DNA of 64,000 nt from JBBQNY01 sp038255255 (GTDB lineage Bacteria; Pseudomonadota; Gammaproteobacteria; Xanthomonadales; Ahniellaceae). The stretch covers positions 1 to 64,000 of the forward strand of contig JBBSLL010000010.1 in the NCBI GenBank assembly GCA_038255255.1, written 5' to 3'. The position numbers and the translations under genes were made by a program. A model generated the notes under the pieces. It had not been told where the DNA came from. It searched no databases and worked only from the letters and a program-made list of their open reading frames with translations. Below, piece after piece: positions 1 to 8,950 of the stretch (the stretch's first letter is position 1; every line of letters begins with the position of its first letter).

Positions 1-502
1 AGAACTCGATGTAGAAGCGCGCGTCGTGCTTGAGGGACTGCTGGTAGAGCGCGTGCAACATGGCGTGGCCGGTACGGTCGGCCGCGGCGCAGGTGCGCTC
101 GGCGGTGCCCTTGCCATAGTGCGTGGTCATGCCGCCGAACGGCCGCTGGTAGATCTTGCCGTCTTCGGTGCGCGAGAAGGGTACGCCGTAGTGCTCCAGC
201 TCGATGACCGCAGGGATTGCCTCCTTGCACATGTACTCGATCGCGTCCTGGTCGCCGAGCCAGTCGGAACCCTTGATCGTGTCGTAGAAATGAAAACGCC
301 AGTCGTCCTCGCCCATGTTGCCGAGCGCGGCGGAGATCCCGCCCTGCGCGGCGACCGTGTGCGAACGCGTCGGGAACACCTTGCTGATGCACGCGGTGCT
401 GAGACCCCTCGCGGCGATGCCCATCGTCGCGCGGAGGCCCGCGCCGCCGGCGCCGACGACGATCGCGTCGTAGGTATGTTCGATGATCGGATACGCGGCC
501 AT
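1..502 (-). CDS. sdhA: Succinate dehydrogenase flavoprotein subunit, N-terminal part (cut by window edge)
   Basis: Catalytic subunit of complex II: oxidises succinate to fumarate in the TCA cycle and passes electrons through FAD to SdhB. Only the first 167 codons are in the window; the rest lies before base 1. Seen: a dinucleotide-binding glycine motif (GAGGAGLRA) at residues 17-25 and the SHTVAAQGG stretch, whose His48 is the covalent FAD attachment residue in this family. The ATG at 502 starts six bases after the sdhD stop, so the two are co-transcribed. The order SdhAF4-sdhC-sdhD-sdhA is usual, and sdhB would be expected just outside the window. The identification is secure. Confidence 0.97.
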   Translation of the reverse strand, partial: MAAYPIIEHTYDAIVVGAGGAGLRATMGIAARGLSTACISKVFPTRSHTVAAQGGISAALGNMGEDDWRFHFYDTIKGSDWLGDQDAIEYMCKEAIPAVIELEHYGVPFSRTEDGKIYQRPFGGMTTHYGKGTAERTCAAADRTGHAMLHALYQQSLKHDARFYIEF

Positions 503-508
503 GAAACC

Positions 509-889
509 TCAGTTGCCCAATGTGATGCGCACGAGCGCAAGCAGCGAAGCCAGGACGGCCAGCACCGCGGTGAACTTCACCAGCACCTGCAGGCTGATCT
601 CAAGCCAGCGCGTGTGCACGTAGTCCTCGATGACGACCTGCAGGCCGAGCTGCACGTGCCAGAACAGCGCGATCACGAAGGCGGCCAGCAGCAGTGCGTT
701 GAGAGGCGCGGCCACGAAGGCACGCGCGGTGTCGAAGTCGGCGGCGAGCAGCCCGGGGCCGACCCAGACGAACCAGATCGTGAGCGGGATCAACGCGACG
801 GCAGTCAATCGCTGGATCCACCAGTGATGGACGCCGGAGTTCGACGAGCCGAGGCCGCGTGCAGTGGCGAGTGGCGTGCGGAGGTTCAT
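509..889 (-). CDS. sdhD: Succinate dehydrogenase membrane anchor subunit SdhD
   Basis: Small hydrophobic anchor of complex II, 126 residues, expected to hold quinone and heme b together with SdhC in the inner membrane. Three hydrophobic segments are visible. The N-terminal motif HHWWIQRLTAVALIPL is characteristic of SdhD, and HVQLGLQVVIEDYVH in the middle supplies the conserved His and the Asp-Tyr pair typical of the family. The chosen ATG at 889 overlaps the sdhC stop by four bases (ATGA), indicating translational coupling. A longer open frame extends upstream through sdhC, but it has no coding character there. Confidence 0.96.
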   Translation of the reverse strand: MNLRTPLATARGLGSSNSGVHHWWIQRLTAVALIPLTIWFVWVGPGLLAADFDTARAFVAAPLNALLLAAFVIALFWHVQLGLQVVIEDYVHTRWLEISLQVLVKFTAVLAVLASLLALVRITLGN

Positions 890-1299
890 GGCGATCGACC
901 GCCGAGAAACAGCAGCCATGCCAGGCCGAGCACGGCCAGCAAAGTGAATGCGAGCACTGCGTAGCCGCTGGCGTAGGCGGTCGGAATCTCGAATCCGCGC
1001 CCGGCGTCCCAGAACAGATGGCGAATACCGTTCGCGAAGTGGAATGCGAGGCTTGCGCCCAGCGCCAGCAGGAGCAGTCGGCCGATCGTGGAATTCGCGC
1101 AATTCATTGCTTGCGCGTACGCCTCCGGTCCCGAAGCGAGAGACGCGAGCCACCATGCAAGCGCGAGACTGGTTGCTGCAAGCGCCACGCCCGTTGCGCG
1201 GTGCGTGATCGACAGCATCGACGTCAGCTGCGGCCGGTAATACGGCCCGATCATGAATGGCGACATCGGACGTTGCCGTCCTGATCCAGGAGTGCTCAT
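886..1299 (-). CDS. sdhC: Succinate dehydrogenase cytochrome b556 subunit SdhC
   Basis: Heme-b binding anchor of complex II, 137 residues with three hydrophobic helices. Recognisable family motifs are RPMSPFM near the N-terminus, SITHRATGVAL in the first helix (quinone site) and HFANGIRHLFWDAG, which contains the conserved His-rich heme region. I start at the ATG at 1299 (MSTPGSG...). A further in-frame ATG 18 bases upstream would add six residues. The gene overlaps sdhD by four bases and follows the SdhAF4 gene after 39 bases. Confidence 0.96.
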   Translation of the reverse strand: MSTPGSGRQRPMSPFMIGPYYRPQLTSMLSITHRATGVALAATSLALAWWLASLASGPEAYAQAMNCANSTIGRLLLLALGASLAFHFANGIRHLFWDAGRGFEIPTAYASGYAVLAFTLLAVLGLAWLLFLGGRSP

Positions 1300-1338
1300 C
1301 GACGCAGTTGCCCCCATTGCCCGTGTCGCGTAGTACCG

Positions 1339-1497
1339 TCAGAAATCGATGCAGCGACCCTTCTTTTCCCAATCGCCGTAACGGGTCGGCTCGAGGCCGG
1401 CAGGGCCCCCATGTTCCGGCTTCGGTGCGACTCCGACCGACTGCGACTCCCCGGCGCGCGGAGCCGACGGTGCGGAATCGGGAAGGTCGTTGCTCAT
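1339..1497 (-). CDS. Succinate dehydrogenase assembly factor 4 (DUF1674 protein)
   Basis: Tiny 52-residue protein. Its last 23 residues contain the DUF1674 signature: GGPAGLEPTRYGDWE followed by KKGRCIDF at the very C-terminus. This family (SdhAF4/Sdh8) binds the flavinylated SdhA subunit during complex II assembly in eukaryotes and alphaproteobacteria. The role here is inferred from family and position. The first 30 residues are low complexity, as usual in the family. It is the first gene of the leftward sdh operon, 39 bases before sdhC, and its start faces ygfZ across about 100 bases. A longer reading from 1674 would run into ygfZ and is unlikely. Confidence 0.85.
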   Translation of the reverse strand: MSNDLPDSAPSAPRAGESQSVGVAPKPEHGGPAGLEPTRYGDWEKKGRCIDF

Positions 1498-1597
1498 GGG
1501 TACAGCGTACAACCGCAACGGGCCGCCCGCATAGACTTCTGCAACGCACGATGGACATAAGCGATGCGATGCCGCTGCGACATGCGACACTTTCCGC

Positions 1598-2470
1598 ATG
1601 TCGCAAGAACCTTCCCGGATTGGCGGACGCGTGCAGGCGCTGGGCGCGCTCGACCTCACCGGGCCGGAGGCCATCGGGTTTGCGCAGCGGATCTCCGCGA
1701 ACGACGTCGCCTCGCTGGCGGATGGCGACTGGCACTGGAACTGCGTGCTGTCGCCGCAAGGCCGCGTGCTGTCCTTTTTCAGGCTCTGGCGCAGGAGCGA
1801 AGAGCAGCTGACCTTGATCCTGCCCGCGGCGTCCCGATCGGCGACCGGCGCCCTGCTGACTCGTTACCTGCTCCGGGCCAAGGTGCGCATTGCGGAGGAA
1901 GGCAACGCGATCGTTGCCGGCGAAGCCAATCTACTGGATACCAACCCCACGCGAATGACGTCGAGTGACGGTCGATGGCTGGGGTTGTCGCCACCGGGTG
2001 AGCACGAGTCCGGCGAGCCTCAGGAACTGACCCACGCGTGGCAGATTCGCGATCTCGCACAGGGCGTTCCCTGGCTGATGCCGGGAGCCGCCGAGTCATT
2101 CACGCCGCAGGCCTTGTCGCTTGAAAGGCTGAAAGCCTTCAGCGTACGCAAGGGTTGCTACCCCGGACAGGAAATCGTGGCGCGGATGCATTTTCTCGGC
2201 CAGAACAAGCGCAGCCTGCGCCGGTTCGCTGCGGCGGGTCCCATCACCGCCGGTTCGCCGTTGTTCGTCCCGGCGCTGGCGTCAAGGGTCGTGGGCCACG
2301 TCGTGTCGACAGTCGCCAACGACGGAGGAATGGAACTCTTGGCCGTGGTCCAGGGCGCGGCCGCCGACCAGCCCATCTTCGCGGACGAGGCTTGCTCGAC
2401 TGCGCTGCGGACGCTGGATTTCGAAGCTCCGCCGCTGCCCGTACAACTCGTGGGCCTTGCCAAAGGCTGA
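1598..2470 (+). CDS. ygfZ: Folate-binding protein YgfZ (GcvT-like Fe-S cluster repair protein)
   Basis: 290-residue member of the YgfZ/GcvT family. These proteins use a folate and help make or repair Fe-S enzymes such as MiaB and, in some bacteria, succinate dehydrogenase. The family hallmark KGCYPGQE with its single conserved Cys lies near residues 184-192, followed by RMHFLGQNKRSLRRF. The N-terminal LDLTGPEAIGFAQRISANDV segment is typical GcvT-fold. It is divergent from the sdhAF4-sdhCDA operon, which is suggestive because complex II contains Fe-S clusters. Start chosen at the ATG at 1598. Confidence 0.92.
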   Translation: MSQEPSRIGGRVQALGALDLTGPEAIGFAQRISANDVASLADGDWHWNCVLSPQGRVLSFFRLWRRSEEQLTLILPAASRSATGALLTRYLLRAKVRIAEEGNAIVAGEANLLDTNPTRMTSSDGRWLGLSPPGEHESGEPQELTHAWQIRDLAQGVPWLMPGAAESFTPQALSLERLKAFSVRKGCYPGQEIVARMHFLGQNKRSLRRFAAAGPITAGSPLFVPALASRVVGHVVSTVANDGGMELLAVVQGAAADQPIFADEACSTALRTLDFEAPPLPVQLVGLAKG

Positions 2471-2516
2471 TGGGGGTGTATTTTCAAGGTCCCACCGCTG
2501 GGAACGACGAACGCAC

Positions 2517-3338
2517 ATGAAACCCGATATCTCTCGGCTGCGCAGCCTGGCGGCGGCGGCAATCCTGTCTCTCCTCGCCGTTTCGACCAGTTTCGCTGCG
2601 GAGCTCACCCTGGGTGTCGAGCCCCGCTATCCCGCGGAACAGATGGCCGGCGAATACCAGCCGCTGGTGGATTATCTTTCCCGGACCACGGGCCACAAGA
2701 TCAAGCTCGTGGTGGCGCCGAGTTATCACTCGTATTGGCGCGACCTGCGTGAAAACCGCAAGCTCGACATCGTTCTGGAAGACGCGCACTTCGCGGCATA
2801 CCGGAACGCGCGGTTTTATTACGTGCCTGTGGTGAAAGCCGCCGAGCCCGCGAGCTACACGCTGGTCGCCAGTGATCTGCTCACCGACCCGACCTTGAAC
2901 ACCCTGGTTGGCAAGCGCGTCGTCACGATGCCGAGCCCGAGCCTTGGATACGCAGCGCTCACCGAGATGTATCCGAGCCTGATTCGCCAGCCCGAAGTCG
3001 AGTCGCTCGCCAAATCCTGGAAGGATGGCGTCGAGATCGTATTTGGTGGCGACGCCGAGGCGACGATCCTCCCCACGCCCCTGGCCCAGCAGTATCCGAA
3101 CCTGATCCCCGTCGGCACGTCGCGCGATTTTCCGGGCGCGGCGGTTCTGGTGCGACCGACGCTGGATCCCAAGATCGTCGGACAGATCACCACCGCCTTT
3201 CTCAAGGCGCACAACGAACAGTCGCTGATCGATTTCAATACGGGCCTCTTCATCAGCCAGTGGGTACCCGCCACGGCGGCCGACTACACAGGACAGGACG
3301 CGGTACTCAAGTCCTTCTTCGGTTATCGCGCCAACTGA
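2517..3338 (+). CDS. Phosphate/phosphonate-type periplasmic substrate-binding protein (PhnD-like)
   Basis: 273-residue exported protein. The first 27 residues form a signal peptide with an Ala-rich core ending at SFAAE. The mature part begins LTLGVEPRYPAEQMAGEYQPL and continues with the LVDYLSRTTGHKIKLVV pattern of PhnD-type (PF12974) solute-binding proteins. The best start is the ATG at 2517; an upstream TTG would place extra residues before a normal signal peptide. No ABC permease or ATPase gene is adjacent, so it is an orphan; ligand unknown. It lies 46 bases after ygfZ, and the exonuclease gene starts at its stop codon. The family includes proteins used as sensors as well as transport subunits. 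Confidence 0.8.
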   Translation: MKPDISRLRSLAAAAILSLLAVSTSFAAELTLGVEPRYPAEQMAGEYQPLVDYLSRTTGHKIKLVVAPSYHSYWRDLRENRKLDIVLEDAHFAAYRNARFYYVPVVKAAEPASYTLVASDLLTDPTLNTLVGKRVVTMPSPSLGYAALTEMYPSLIRQPEVESLAKSWKDGVEIVFGGDAEATILPTPLAQQYPNLIPVGTSRDFPGAAVLVRPTLDPKIVGQITTAFLKAHNEQSLIDFNTGLFISQWVPATAADYTGQDAVLKSFFGYRAN

Positions 3339-3339
3339 G

Positions 3340-4812
3340 TTGACGCGGCGCGCGCCTCCTGCGCCCGAACGCTTCGCCTGGTTCGATTTCGAGACCTTCG
3401 GCAGCGATCCGCGGCGCGATCGCCCTGCGCAGTTTGCGGCGCTCTACACCAATGCGGCGCTCGAACCGATCGATGCGCCCGTACGGGTCGACTGCGCTCC
3501 CGCCGACGATGTGCTGGTGGATCCCTTCGCCACGCTCGTCACCGGACTCGACCCGCGGCAGCTGGCGCGCGATGGCCTGCCGGAGTGGAAGTTCGCGGCG
3601 GCAGTGGAAAGTGCTTTCGGGACCCCCGGCACCTGTGCGGCAGGTTACAACTCGATCCGCTTCGACGACGAGGTCGTGCGGCATCTGCTGTGGCGCAATT
3701 TCCGCGACCCCTACCGGCGCGAGTGGGCTGACGGTCGCAGCCGCTGGGACCTGATCGACCTCCTGCGCATGTGTCACGCACTGCGGCCGGATGGCATCGC
3801 ATGGCCGAAGCGCGAAGATGGCGGCGCGAGTTTTCGACTGGGCGACCTCACGCGCGCCAACGGCATCGAGCACGCCGGTGCGCACGACGCGCTGGCGGAT
3901 GCGCAGGCGACCCTCGCGCTTGCGCGACTGGTGCGCACGCGCCAGCCGCGCCTGTTCGACTGGCACCTGGGCGCACGCGACAGTGCGCGCAATCATCGCC
4001 TCATCGGTCTCGCCGACCCCCAGCCGCTACTGCATGTTTCGTCGCGCTACCCGGCCGAGCGTGGCTGCCTGGCGATGGTGTTGCCGATCGCCTCGATACC
4101 GGGTCGTCCGCACTCCATCGTGGTCTACGATCTCGATTCTCCCCCCGATGACCTGCTCACTCTGGATGCCGACGCGATCCGGGATCGCGTGTTCACACCA
4201 CGCGATGGGCTGCCGGAAGGCATTGACCGCATTCCACTCAAGACGGTGCATCTCAATCGCGTCCCCGCGCTGGCCCCTCTGCGCGTGCTCGAGGGGGTGG
4301 ACACCGCGCGCATCGGCCTGGATCAAGATCGCTGCCTTGCGCACTTCCGACAGATCGGATCCGTCGCGCCGTTGGCGGACAAAGTCCGGGATGTGATGGC
4401 CGGCGAGTCCCTGCCGGGCAATGAAGACCCCGACGTGGCGCTGTATGAGGGATTCGTTTCGGCCGCAGACCGTCGACTCTGCGATCGCGTGGCTACGCTT
4501 TCGCCATCGCAACTCGACGCACGGCACTTGCCATTCGCCGACAACCGGCTGCAGTTGCTGCTTCCGTGTTATCGCGCCCGCAACTTTCCGGAGTCGCTGG
4601 ATTCCGACGCATACGATGCCTGGGTCAGCGACGTTTCGCGCCGGCTTTGGCGCTGCGAAGAATCACGCAGCCTTGGCACTTATTCCTCGCGCGTCGCAGC
4701 CGCACGCGGCACCCTTCCCGACCAGGACGACCGCCACGCCCTGCTCGATTCCCTCCTCGCCCGCGCCGCGGATCAGGCCTGCCGCTTTCCCGACCCCGCC
4801 AGCATTCAGTAG
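3340..4812 (+). CDS. sbcB: Exodeoxyribonuclease I
   Basis: 3'-5' single-strand DNA exonuclease of the DEDD superfamily, used in recombination and mismatch repair. 490 residues, about normal length. Metal-binding motif I is FDFET at residues 15-19 (Asp16, Glu18). YNSIRFDDEVV supplies motif II. GAHDALADAQATLALARL carries the motif III Asp region, followed by the SH3-like and C-terminal helical domains of ExoI. No ATG fits: motif I begins only 12 residues from the start. The TTG at 3340, one base after the preceding stop, is the likely start, which suggests translational coupling to the binding-protein gene. Confidence 0.93.
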   Translation: MTRRAPPAPERFAWFDFETFGSDPRRDRPAQFAALYTNAALEPIDAPVRVDCAPADDVLVDPFATLVTGLDPRQLARDGLPEWKFAAAVESAFGTPGTCAAGYNSIRFDDEVVRHLLWRNFRDPYRREWADGRSRWDLIDLLRMCHALRPDGIAWPKREDGGASFRLGDLTRANGIEHAGAHDALADAQATLALARLVRTRQPRLFDWHLGARDSARNHRLIGLADPQPLLHVSSRYPAERGCLAMVLPIASIPGRPHSIVVYDLDSPPDDLLTLDADAIRDRVFTPRDGLPEGIDRIPLKTVHLNRVPALAPLRVLEGVDTARIGLDQDRCLAHFRQIGSVAPLADKVRDVMAGESLPGNEDPDVALYEGFVSAADRRLCDRVATLSPSQLDARHLPFADNRLQLLLPCYRARNFPESLDSDAYDAWVSDVSRRLWRCEESRSLGTYSSRVAAARGTLPDQDDRHALLDSLLARAADQACRFPDPASIQ

Positions 4813-4875
4813 CGACCCTGCAACGCCAGCACTGTCGCGACTGAAGTCGCTCCACCGTGGGCTCGCGGGGCGATC

Positions 4876-5844
4876 TCAGGCGATAGTTGAGGGAAAGGCG
4901 AGGACGTCCGCAATTTCCTGAGTGTCCAGCATGGCCATCAGCAGGCGATCGACGCCGAGTGCGACGCCTGCGCAGTCAGGCAGGCCATGGCCGAGCGCCC
5001 CCAGCAGGCGCTCGTCGTGGGGCGGGCAGTTCGCGCCGCGCGACGCGCGCAGGGCCCGCTCGCGCAGGAAGCGCGTGCGCTGCTCTGCCGCGTCGGTGAG
5101 CTCGTGATAGCCGTTGGCGAGTTCGAGCGGACCGAGATAAAGCTCGAATCGCTCCGCCACAGGCGGATCGTCGTCGCGCACGCGCGCCAGCGCGCACTGG
5201 CTCGGTGGATAGTCGTACACGAGCAGCAGTCGATTGGGCTCGAACGTCGGCTGGATCAGGTGCGTCATCAGGAGATCGAGCCAGTCGTCGCGCGTGAGGC
5301 CGCGCGGATCGATGCCATACACGGCCAGCGGCGATCGCAGCAGGTCTTCCTCGGCGAGAAACGGATCGATGCCGAGGTAATCGAGGTACAGCTGGCGATA
5401 GCTGGTTTCGCGCACCACCGCGCGCTTGCGCACCGACGCCAGCGCACGCTGCACGAGTTCCGTCACTTCGTCCTTCAGCCGGTGATGATCCCAGCCGACC
5501 CGGTACCACTCGAGCATCGTGAACTCATGGTTGTGGCGGCGACCGCTCTCCCCTGCCCGCATCACGCGACCGAGCTCGAAGCAGTCGCCGAGGCCGGATG
5601 CGAGCAGGCGCTTCATCGCGAACTCGGGAGAGGTACGCAGCCAGCGCGATGTCCCATCGTGCAACCGCACTTCGAGGCTTGCGATGTTCGGATCGCTGTT
5701 GGCCGCCGACGACAGCAGCGGCGTCTCGACTTCCAGCACGCTGCGCTGCGCAAAGAAATCGCGGATCAGCCGATTGAGCGCTGCCCGCGCGCGCAACGCC
5801 TGCCCCTGGGCGGTGGGGCGCCACTCCATATTCAGGGATGCCAT
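4876..5844 (-). CDS. epmA: Elongation factor P--(R)-beta-lysine ligase EpmA (PoxA/GenX)
   Basis: 322-residue class II lysyl-tRNA-synthetase paralogue without anticodon-binding domain. It attaches (R)-beta-lysine to elongation factor P, easing ribosome stalling at polyproline. Seen: EVETPLLSSAANSDPNI early, class II motif 2 (RTSPEFAMKRLLASG with FELGRVMRAGE and HNHEFTMLEWY), and motif 3 GVALGVDRLLMAML at the end. Its length matches EpmA and not LysRS. Start at the ATG at 5844; the frame upstream overlaps the end of ligA. It is the last gene of the leftward smc-zipA-ligA run, 31 bases after ligA. The beta-lysine-making partner EpmB is not in the window. Confidence 0.95.
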   Translation of the reverse strand: MASLNMEWRPTAQGQALRARAALNRLIRDFFAQRSVLEVETPLLSSAANSDPNIASLEVRLHDGTSRWLRTSPEFAMKRLLASGLGDCFELGRVMRAGESGRRHNHEFTMLEWYRVGWDHHRLKDEVTELVQRALASVRKRAVVRETSYRQLYLDYLGIDPFLAEEDLLRSPLAVYGIDPRGLTRDDWLDLLMTHLIQPTFEPNRLLLVYDYPPSQCALARVRDDDPPVAERFELYLGPLELANGYHELTDAAEQRTRFLRERALRASRGANCPPHDERLLGALGHGLPDCAGVALGVDRLLMAMLDTQEIADVLAFPSTIA

Positions 5845-5875
5845 GCCGGGGTCGCTGCGCACTCTGGAATGTGGA

Positions 5876-7972
5876 TCATGGCGCGTGCTCCGTGAGGAAC
5901 GCGAGCAGGGCCGGCTCATCCCAGATGTCGAGGCCGAGCTCGGTGGCCTTGGCGAGTTTCGAGCCGGCGGCCGCGCCCGCGACCACCACGGAGGTCTTCT
6001 TCGACACACTGCCGCTGATGCGCGCACCGAGTGCCTCCAGCCTCGCGCCGGCCTCCTCGCGCGACATCGACTCGAGCCCACCGGTCAGCACCACGGTCTG
6101 GCCGGCGAGCGGTCCATCCAGGGCCCGTTGCGGTGCGCCTTCTGTCCAGTTCACGCCGGCCGCACGAAGTTCCGCGATCACTTCGCGATTGTGCGGCTCT
6201 GCGAAAAATCGCGACACACGGCCCGCCACGACGGGCCCGACATCGGGGATGGCCGTCAACGCTTCGGTGTCGGCCGCCATCAGCGCATCCAGCGAGCCGA
6301 AGTGCCGCGCCAGCGACTTCGCGGTCGACTCGCCCACGTCACGGATGCCGAGCGCGAACAGCAACCGATCGAACGTGGTCTGGCGGCTCGCGGCGATGGC
6401 GGCCACGAGGTTTTCAGCCCAGCGCGTCGCAATCTTGCCGGCCTTGAGGTTTGCCGGCACCACACCCTCCCGTTCGTCGGCGCGGCGCTTCATTGCGCAG
6501 AAATCCCCGACGTCGAGGCGGTAAAGGTCCGCTACCGACCGGACCAGTCCGAAGTCCACCAGCGCTTCGCAGAAGCGGTCGCCCAGCCCCTCGATATCCA
6601 TGGCACGGCGCGAGGCGAAGTGAATCAACGCCTGCTTGCGCTGCGCAGCACAGAACAATCCACCGGTGCACCGGGTCACGACTTCGCCTTCCTCCCGCAC
6701 GACCGCGGAGCCGCATTCGGGGCACGAATCGGGTAGCCGATAGGCGCCATGCAGCGCAACGCCATCGGAATCGCGAGGCCGGCGCTCCGGGATCACGCGC
6801 AGGACTTCCGGGATCACGTCACCGGCGCGGCGCACGACCACGTCATCGCCGACGCGCACGTCGAGGCGCTCGATCTGATCGGCGTTGTGCAACGTTGCGC
6901 TGGTCACCACCACGCCCCCTACGGCGACCGGTTCCAGCCTCGCGACAGGCGTCAGCACCCCCGTGCGACCGACCTGCAGATCGATGGCGCGAACGCGCGT
7001 CGCGACCTCCTGGGCCGGGAACTTGTGCGCAAGTGCCCAGCGCGGCGCGCGCGACACGAAGCCCATCGCACGCTGCTCGTCGATGCGGTCGAGCTTGTAC
7101 ACAACGCCGTCGATGTCGTAGTCGAGCGCGTCGCGCATGGCGCCGATGCGCGCGTAGTAGTCGAGCAGGCCCTCGAGCCCCATCGCGGTCTCCACGTCAG
7201 GACTCACGGGGAGGCCAAGGCCACGCAGCCACTCAAGAGCGACGCTGTGCGATTCCGCGGGCGCGGCGCCGTCCACTTCGCCGACAGCGTAGGCAAAAAA
7301 CGCCAGTGGGCGCTTGGCGGTGACGGCCGGATCGAGCTGGCGCAACGAACCCGCCGCGCCGTTGCGCGGATTGGCGAGGGTGCGTTCACCACGTTCCAGG
7401 GCCGTCGCATTGAACGCGTCGAACGCGGCCTTGGGCATGAACACTTCGCCACGCACTTCGAGCGTCCTCGGAGCTTGACCACTCAGCTCAAGGGGAATCG
7501 ACTTGACGGTGCGGGCGTTGGCCGTGACCTCTTCGCCAATGGCGCCGTCGCCACGCGTCGCCGCGCGCGTCAGCACTCCGTCCTCGTAGCGCAGGCTGAT
7601 CGCGAGGCCATCGATCTTCGGCTCCACTGAAAACCGGGGATCGCTCGCACCAGTCTCCTTTTCGATGCGCGCCACGAAATCGCGCACCTCCTCCGGGGTG
7701 AAAGCATTGGCGAGGGACAGCATCGGGACACTGTGTTCGGCGGGTGGAAAGCCGGTCGCCGGTCGCGCGCCCACCTTGCCCGTTGGGGAATCGTCGCCGG
7801 ACAACTCGGGATGCGCGGCCTCGAGGGCTTCCAACTCGCGCAGGAGCGCGTCGTACTGCACGTCGGGGATGGTGGGTGCATCGTCGCGGTGATACCGGTC
7901 CGCGTGCTCGGAAAGTTGGGCGCGCAACATGCCGGCGCGCGCGGCGGCTTCCGTATCCGGAGCCCGTTTCAC
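5876..7972 (-). CDS. ligA: NAD-dependent DNA ligase LigA
   Basis: 698-residue replicative DNA ligase that seals Okazaki-fragment nicks using NAD+. Domain Ia (YHRDDAPTIPDVQYD) comes first, then the adenylation domain with the KIDG active site (Lys119) and RAATRGDG. An OB fold follows, then a four-Cys zinc finger (CPECG...C...C near residues 410-435), helix-hairpin-helix repeats and a C-terminal BRCT domain (about 620-698). The start is a GTG at 7972 overlapping the zipA stop (GTGA). It gives an N-terminus of normal length, whereas the first in-frame ATG would remove part of the first helix. Second of two GTG codons; 7975 is possible. Confidence 0.96.
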   Translation of the reverse strand: MKRAPDTEAAARAGMLRAQLSEHADRYHRDDAPTIPDVQYDALLRELEALEAAHPELSGDDSPTGKVGARPATGFPPAEHSVPMLSLANAFTPEEVRDFVARIEKETGASDPRFSVEPKIDGLAISLRYEDGVLTRAATRGDGAIGEEVTANARTVKSIPLELSGQAPRTLEVRGEVFMPKAAFDAFNATALERGERTLANPRNGAAGSLRQLDPAVTAKRPLAFFAYAVGEVDGAAPAESHSVALEWLRGLGLPVSPDVETAMGLEGLLDYYARIGAMRDALDYDIDGVVYKLDRIDEQRAMGFVSRAPRWALAHKFPAQEVATRVRAIDLQVGRTGVLTPVARLEPVAVGGVVVTSATLHNADQIERLDVRVGDDVVVRRAGDVIPEVLRVIPERRPRDSDGVALHGAYRLPDSCPECGSAVVREEGEVVTRCTGGLFCAAQRKQALIHFASRRAMDIEGLGDRFCEALVDFGLVRSVADLYRLDVGDFCAMKRRADEREGVVPANLKAGKIATRWAENLVAAIAASRQTTFDRLLFALGIRDVGESTAKSLARHFGSLDALMAADTEALTAIPDVGPVVAGRVSRFFAEPHNREVIAELRAAGVNWTEGAPQRALDGPLAGQTVVLTGGLESMSREEAGARLEALGARISGSVSKKTSVVVAGAAAGSKLAKATELGLDIWDEPALLAFLTEHAP

Positions 7973-8937
7973 CACGGACGTTTGATGGTCTGCCGCTCCA
8001 GCGTCCGGTCGTAGGCCCGCAGATCGTCGCGGATGTGCTGGATGCGCTGGCGGCCCAGCGCGTTGTGTTCCTCGTCGAGCACTTGCGCGCCAAGCAGTTC
8101 GGCCATCCTTTGCGCGGTCGGCAGCATCGTGTCCCATGCATCCAGCGCCCGCATTGGCCCGGGAAGCGTCATGAAGAAGGTCAGGCCGGGCGTCGAGAGC
8201 TCGGTGATGCGGGCCAGGTCGAAACTGCCGGGCTTGGTCATGTTGGCCACGCTGAATACCGGGCCTGCTTCCGGACGGCCGTCGACGAGGCGGTGATAGA
8301 CATCCATCGCGCCAAATTCCAGGCCGCATTTTTCAGTGGCCACCACGAGTTCGAAACCCGAAATTTCCTCGCGTGGCGCTGCCACCACGAACAGCGTGAC
8401 GATCCGGTCGTAGGCTCCGTCGCCGCGCGCGCCGAACTGCGGTCGGGATGCCACGGAAGCTCCCTGCGCTTCGCGCGCAGCGGGTGAAGTCACAGCGTCG
8501 TTGTTCTGCCAGTCCGCATCGTCAGCAAGCCCGCCGAAGGTGGGCTCGACGCGGCCGCGGGGCGGCACCTCATGCTTTTGCCCCGCCACGGGTCGCGACG
8601 GGACTGCCGGAGGCACATCCCCGGCGATTTCCTGTTGCAGTTTCTCGAGCTCGGCTGCGAGATCCGAATCGAAAGGTGATGCAGGGCGGCCCTGACGCCG
8701 GGCGTACTCCATTGCCTCGACGGCGGCCGACGACCGCCCGGATGGAGCAGCTTCATCCATTGCATCGGTTGCGGGATCGAGGGACGGCTCGCGGCGGCCT
8801 GCCTTGCGCACGCCCGAAGCGGATCCGTGCAGACGCTCACCCTGAACGCGTTTGCGCTGGTGACTCCACACGATCCACGCAATCCACAAACCACCGAGGA
8901 CGGCGATGATCAGGCGCAGCAGATTTTCGTCGCTCAT
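7969..8937 (-). CDS. zipA: Cell division protein ZipA
   Basis: 322-residue bitopic membrane protein that tethers FtsZ polymers to the inner membrane at midcell. N-terminal membrane anchor at residues 5-24 (LLRLIIAVLGGLWIAWIVW), then a positively charged patch and a Pro/Ala-rich linker of about 160 residues. The C-terminal FtsZ-binding domain runs from about residue 195 (YDRIVTLFVVAAPREEISG...) to the end. Start at ATG 8937 (MSDENLL). An in-frame ATG 48 bases upstream would put extra residues before the anchor. The stop overlaps ligA by four bases. The order smc-zipA-ligA is conserved in several Gammaproteobacteria and supports the call. Confidence 0.93.
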   Translation of the reverse strand: MSDENLLRLIIAVLGGLWIAWIVWSHQRKRVQGERLHGSASGVRKAGRREPSLDPATDAMDEAAPSGRSSAAVEAMEYARRQGRPASPFDSDLAAELEKLQQEIAGDVPPAVPSRPVAGQKHEVPPRGRVEPTFGGLADDADWQNNDAVTSPAAREAQGASVASRPQFGARGDGAYDRIVTLFVVAAPREEISGFELVVATEKCGLEFGAMDVYHRLVDGRPEAGPVFSVANMTKPGSFDLARITELSTPGLTFFMTLPGPMRALDAWDTMLPTAQRMAELLGAQVLDEEHNALGRQRIQHIRDDLRAYDRTLERQTIKRPW

Positions 8938-8950
8938 TTGAACATCGATC

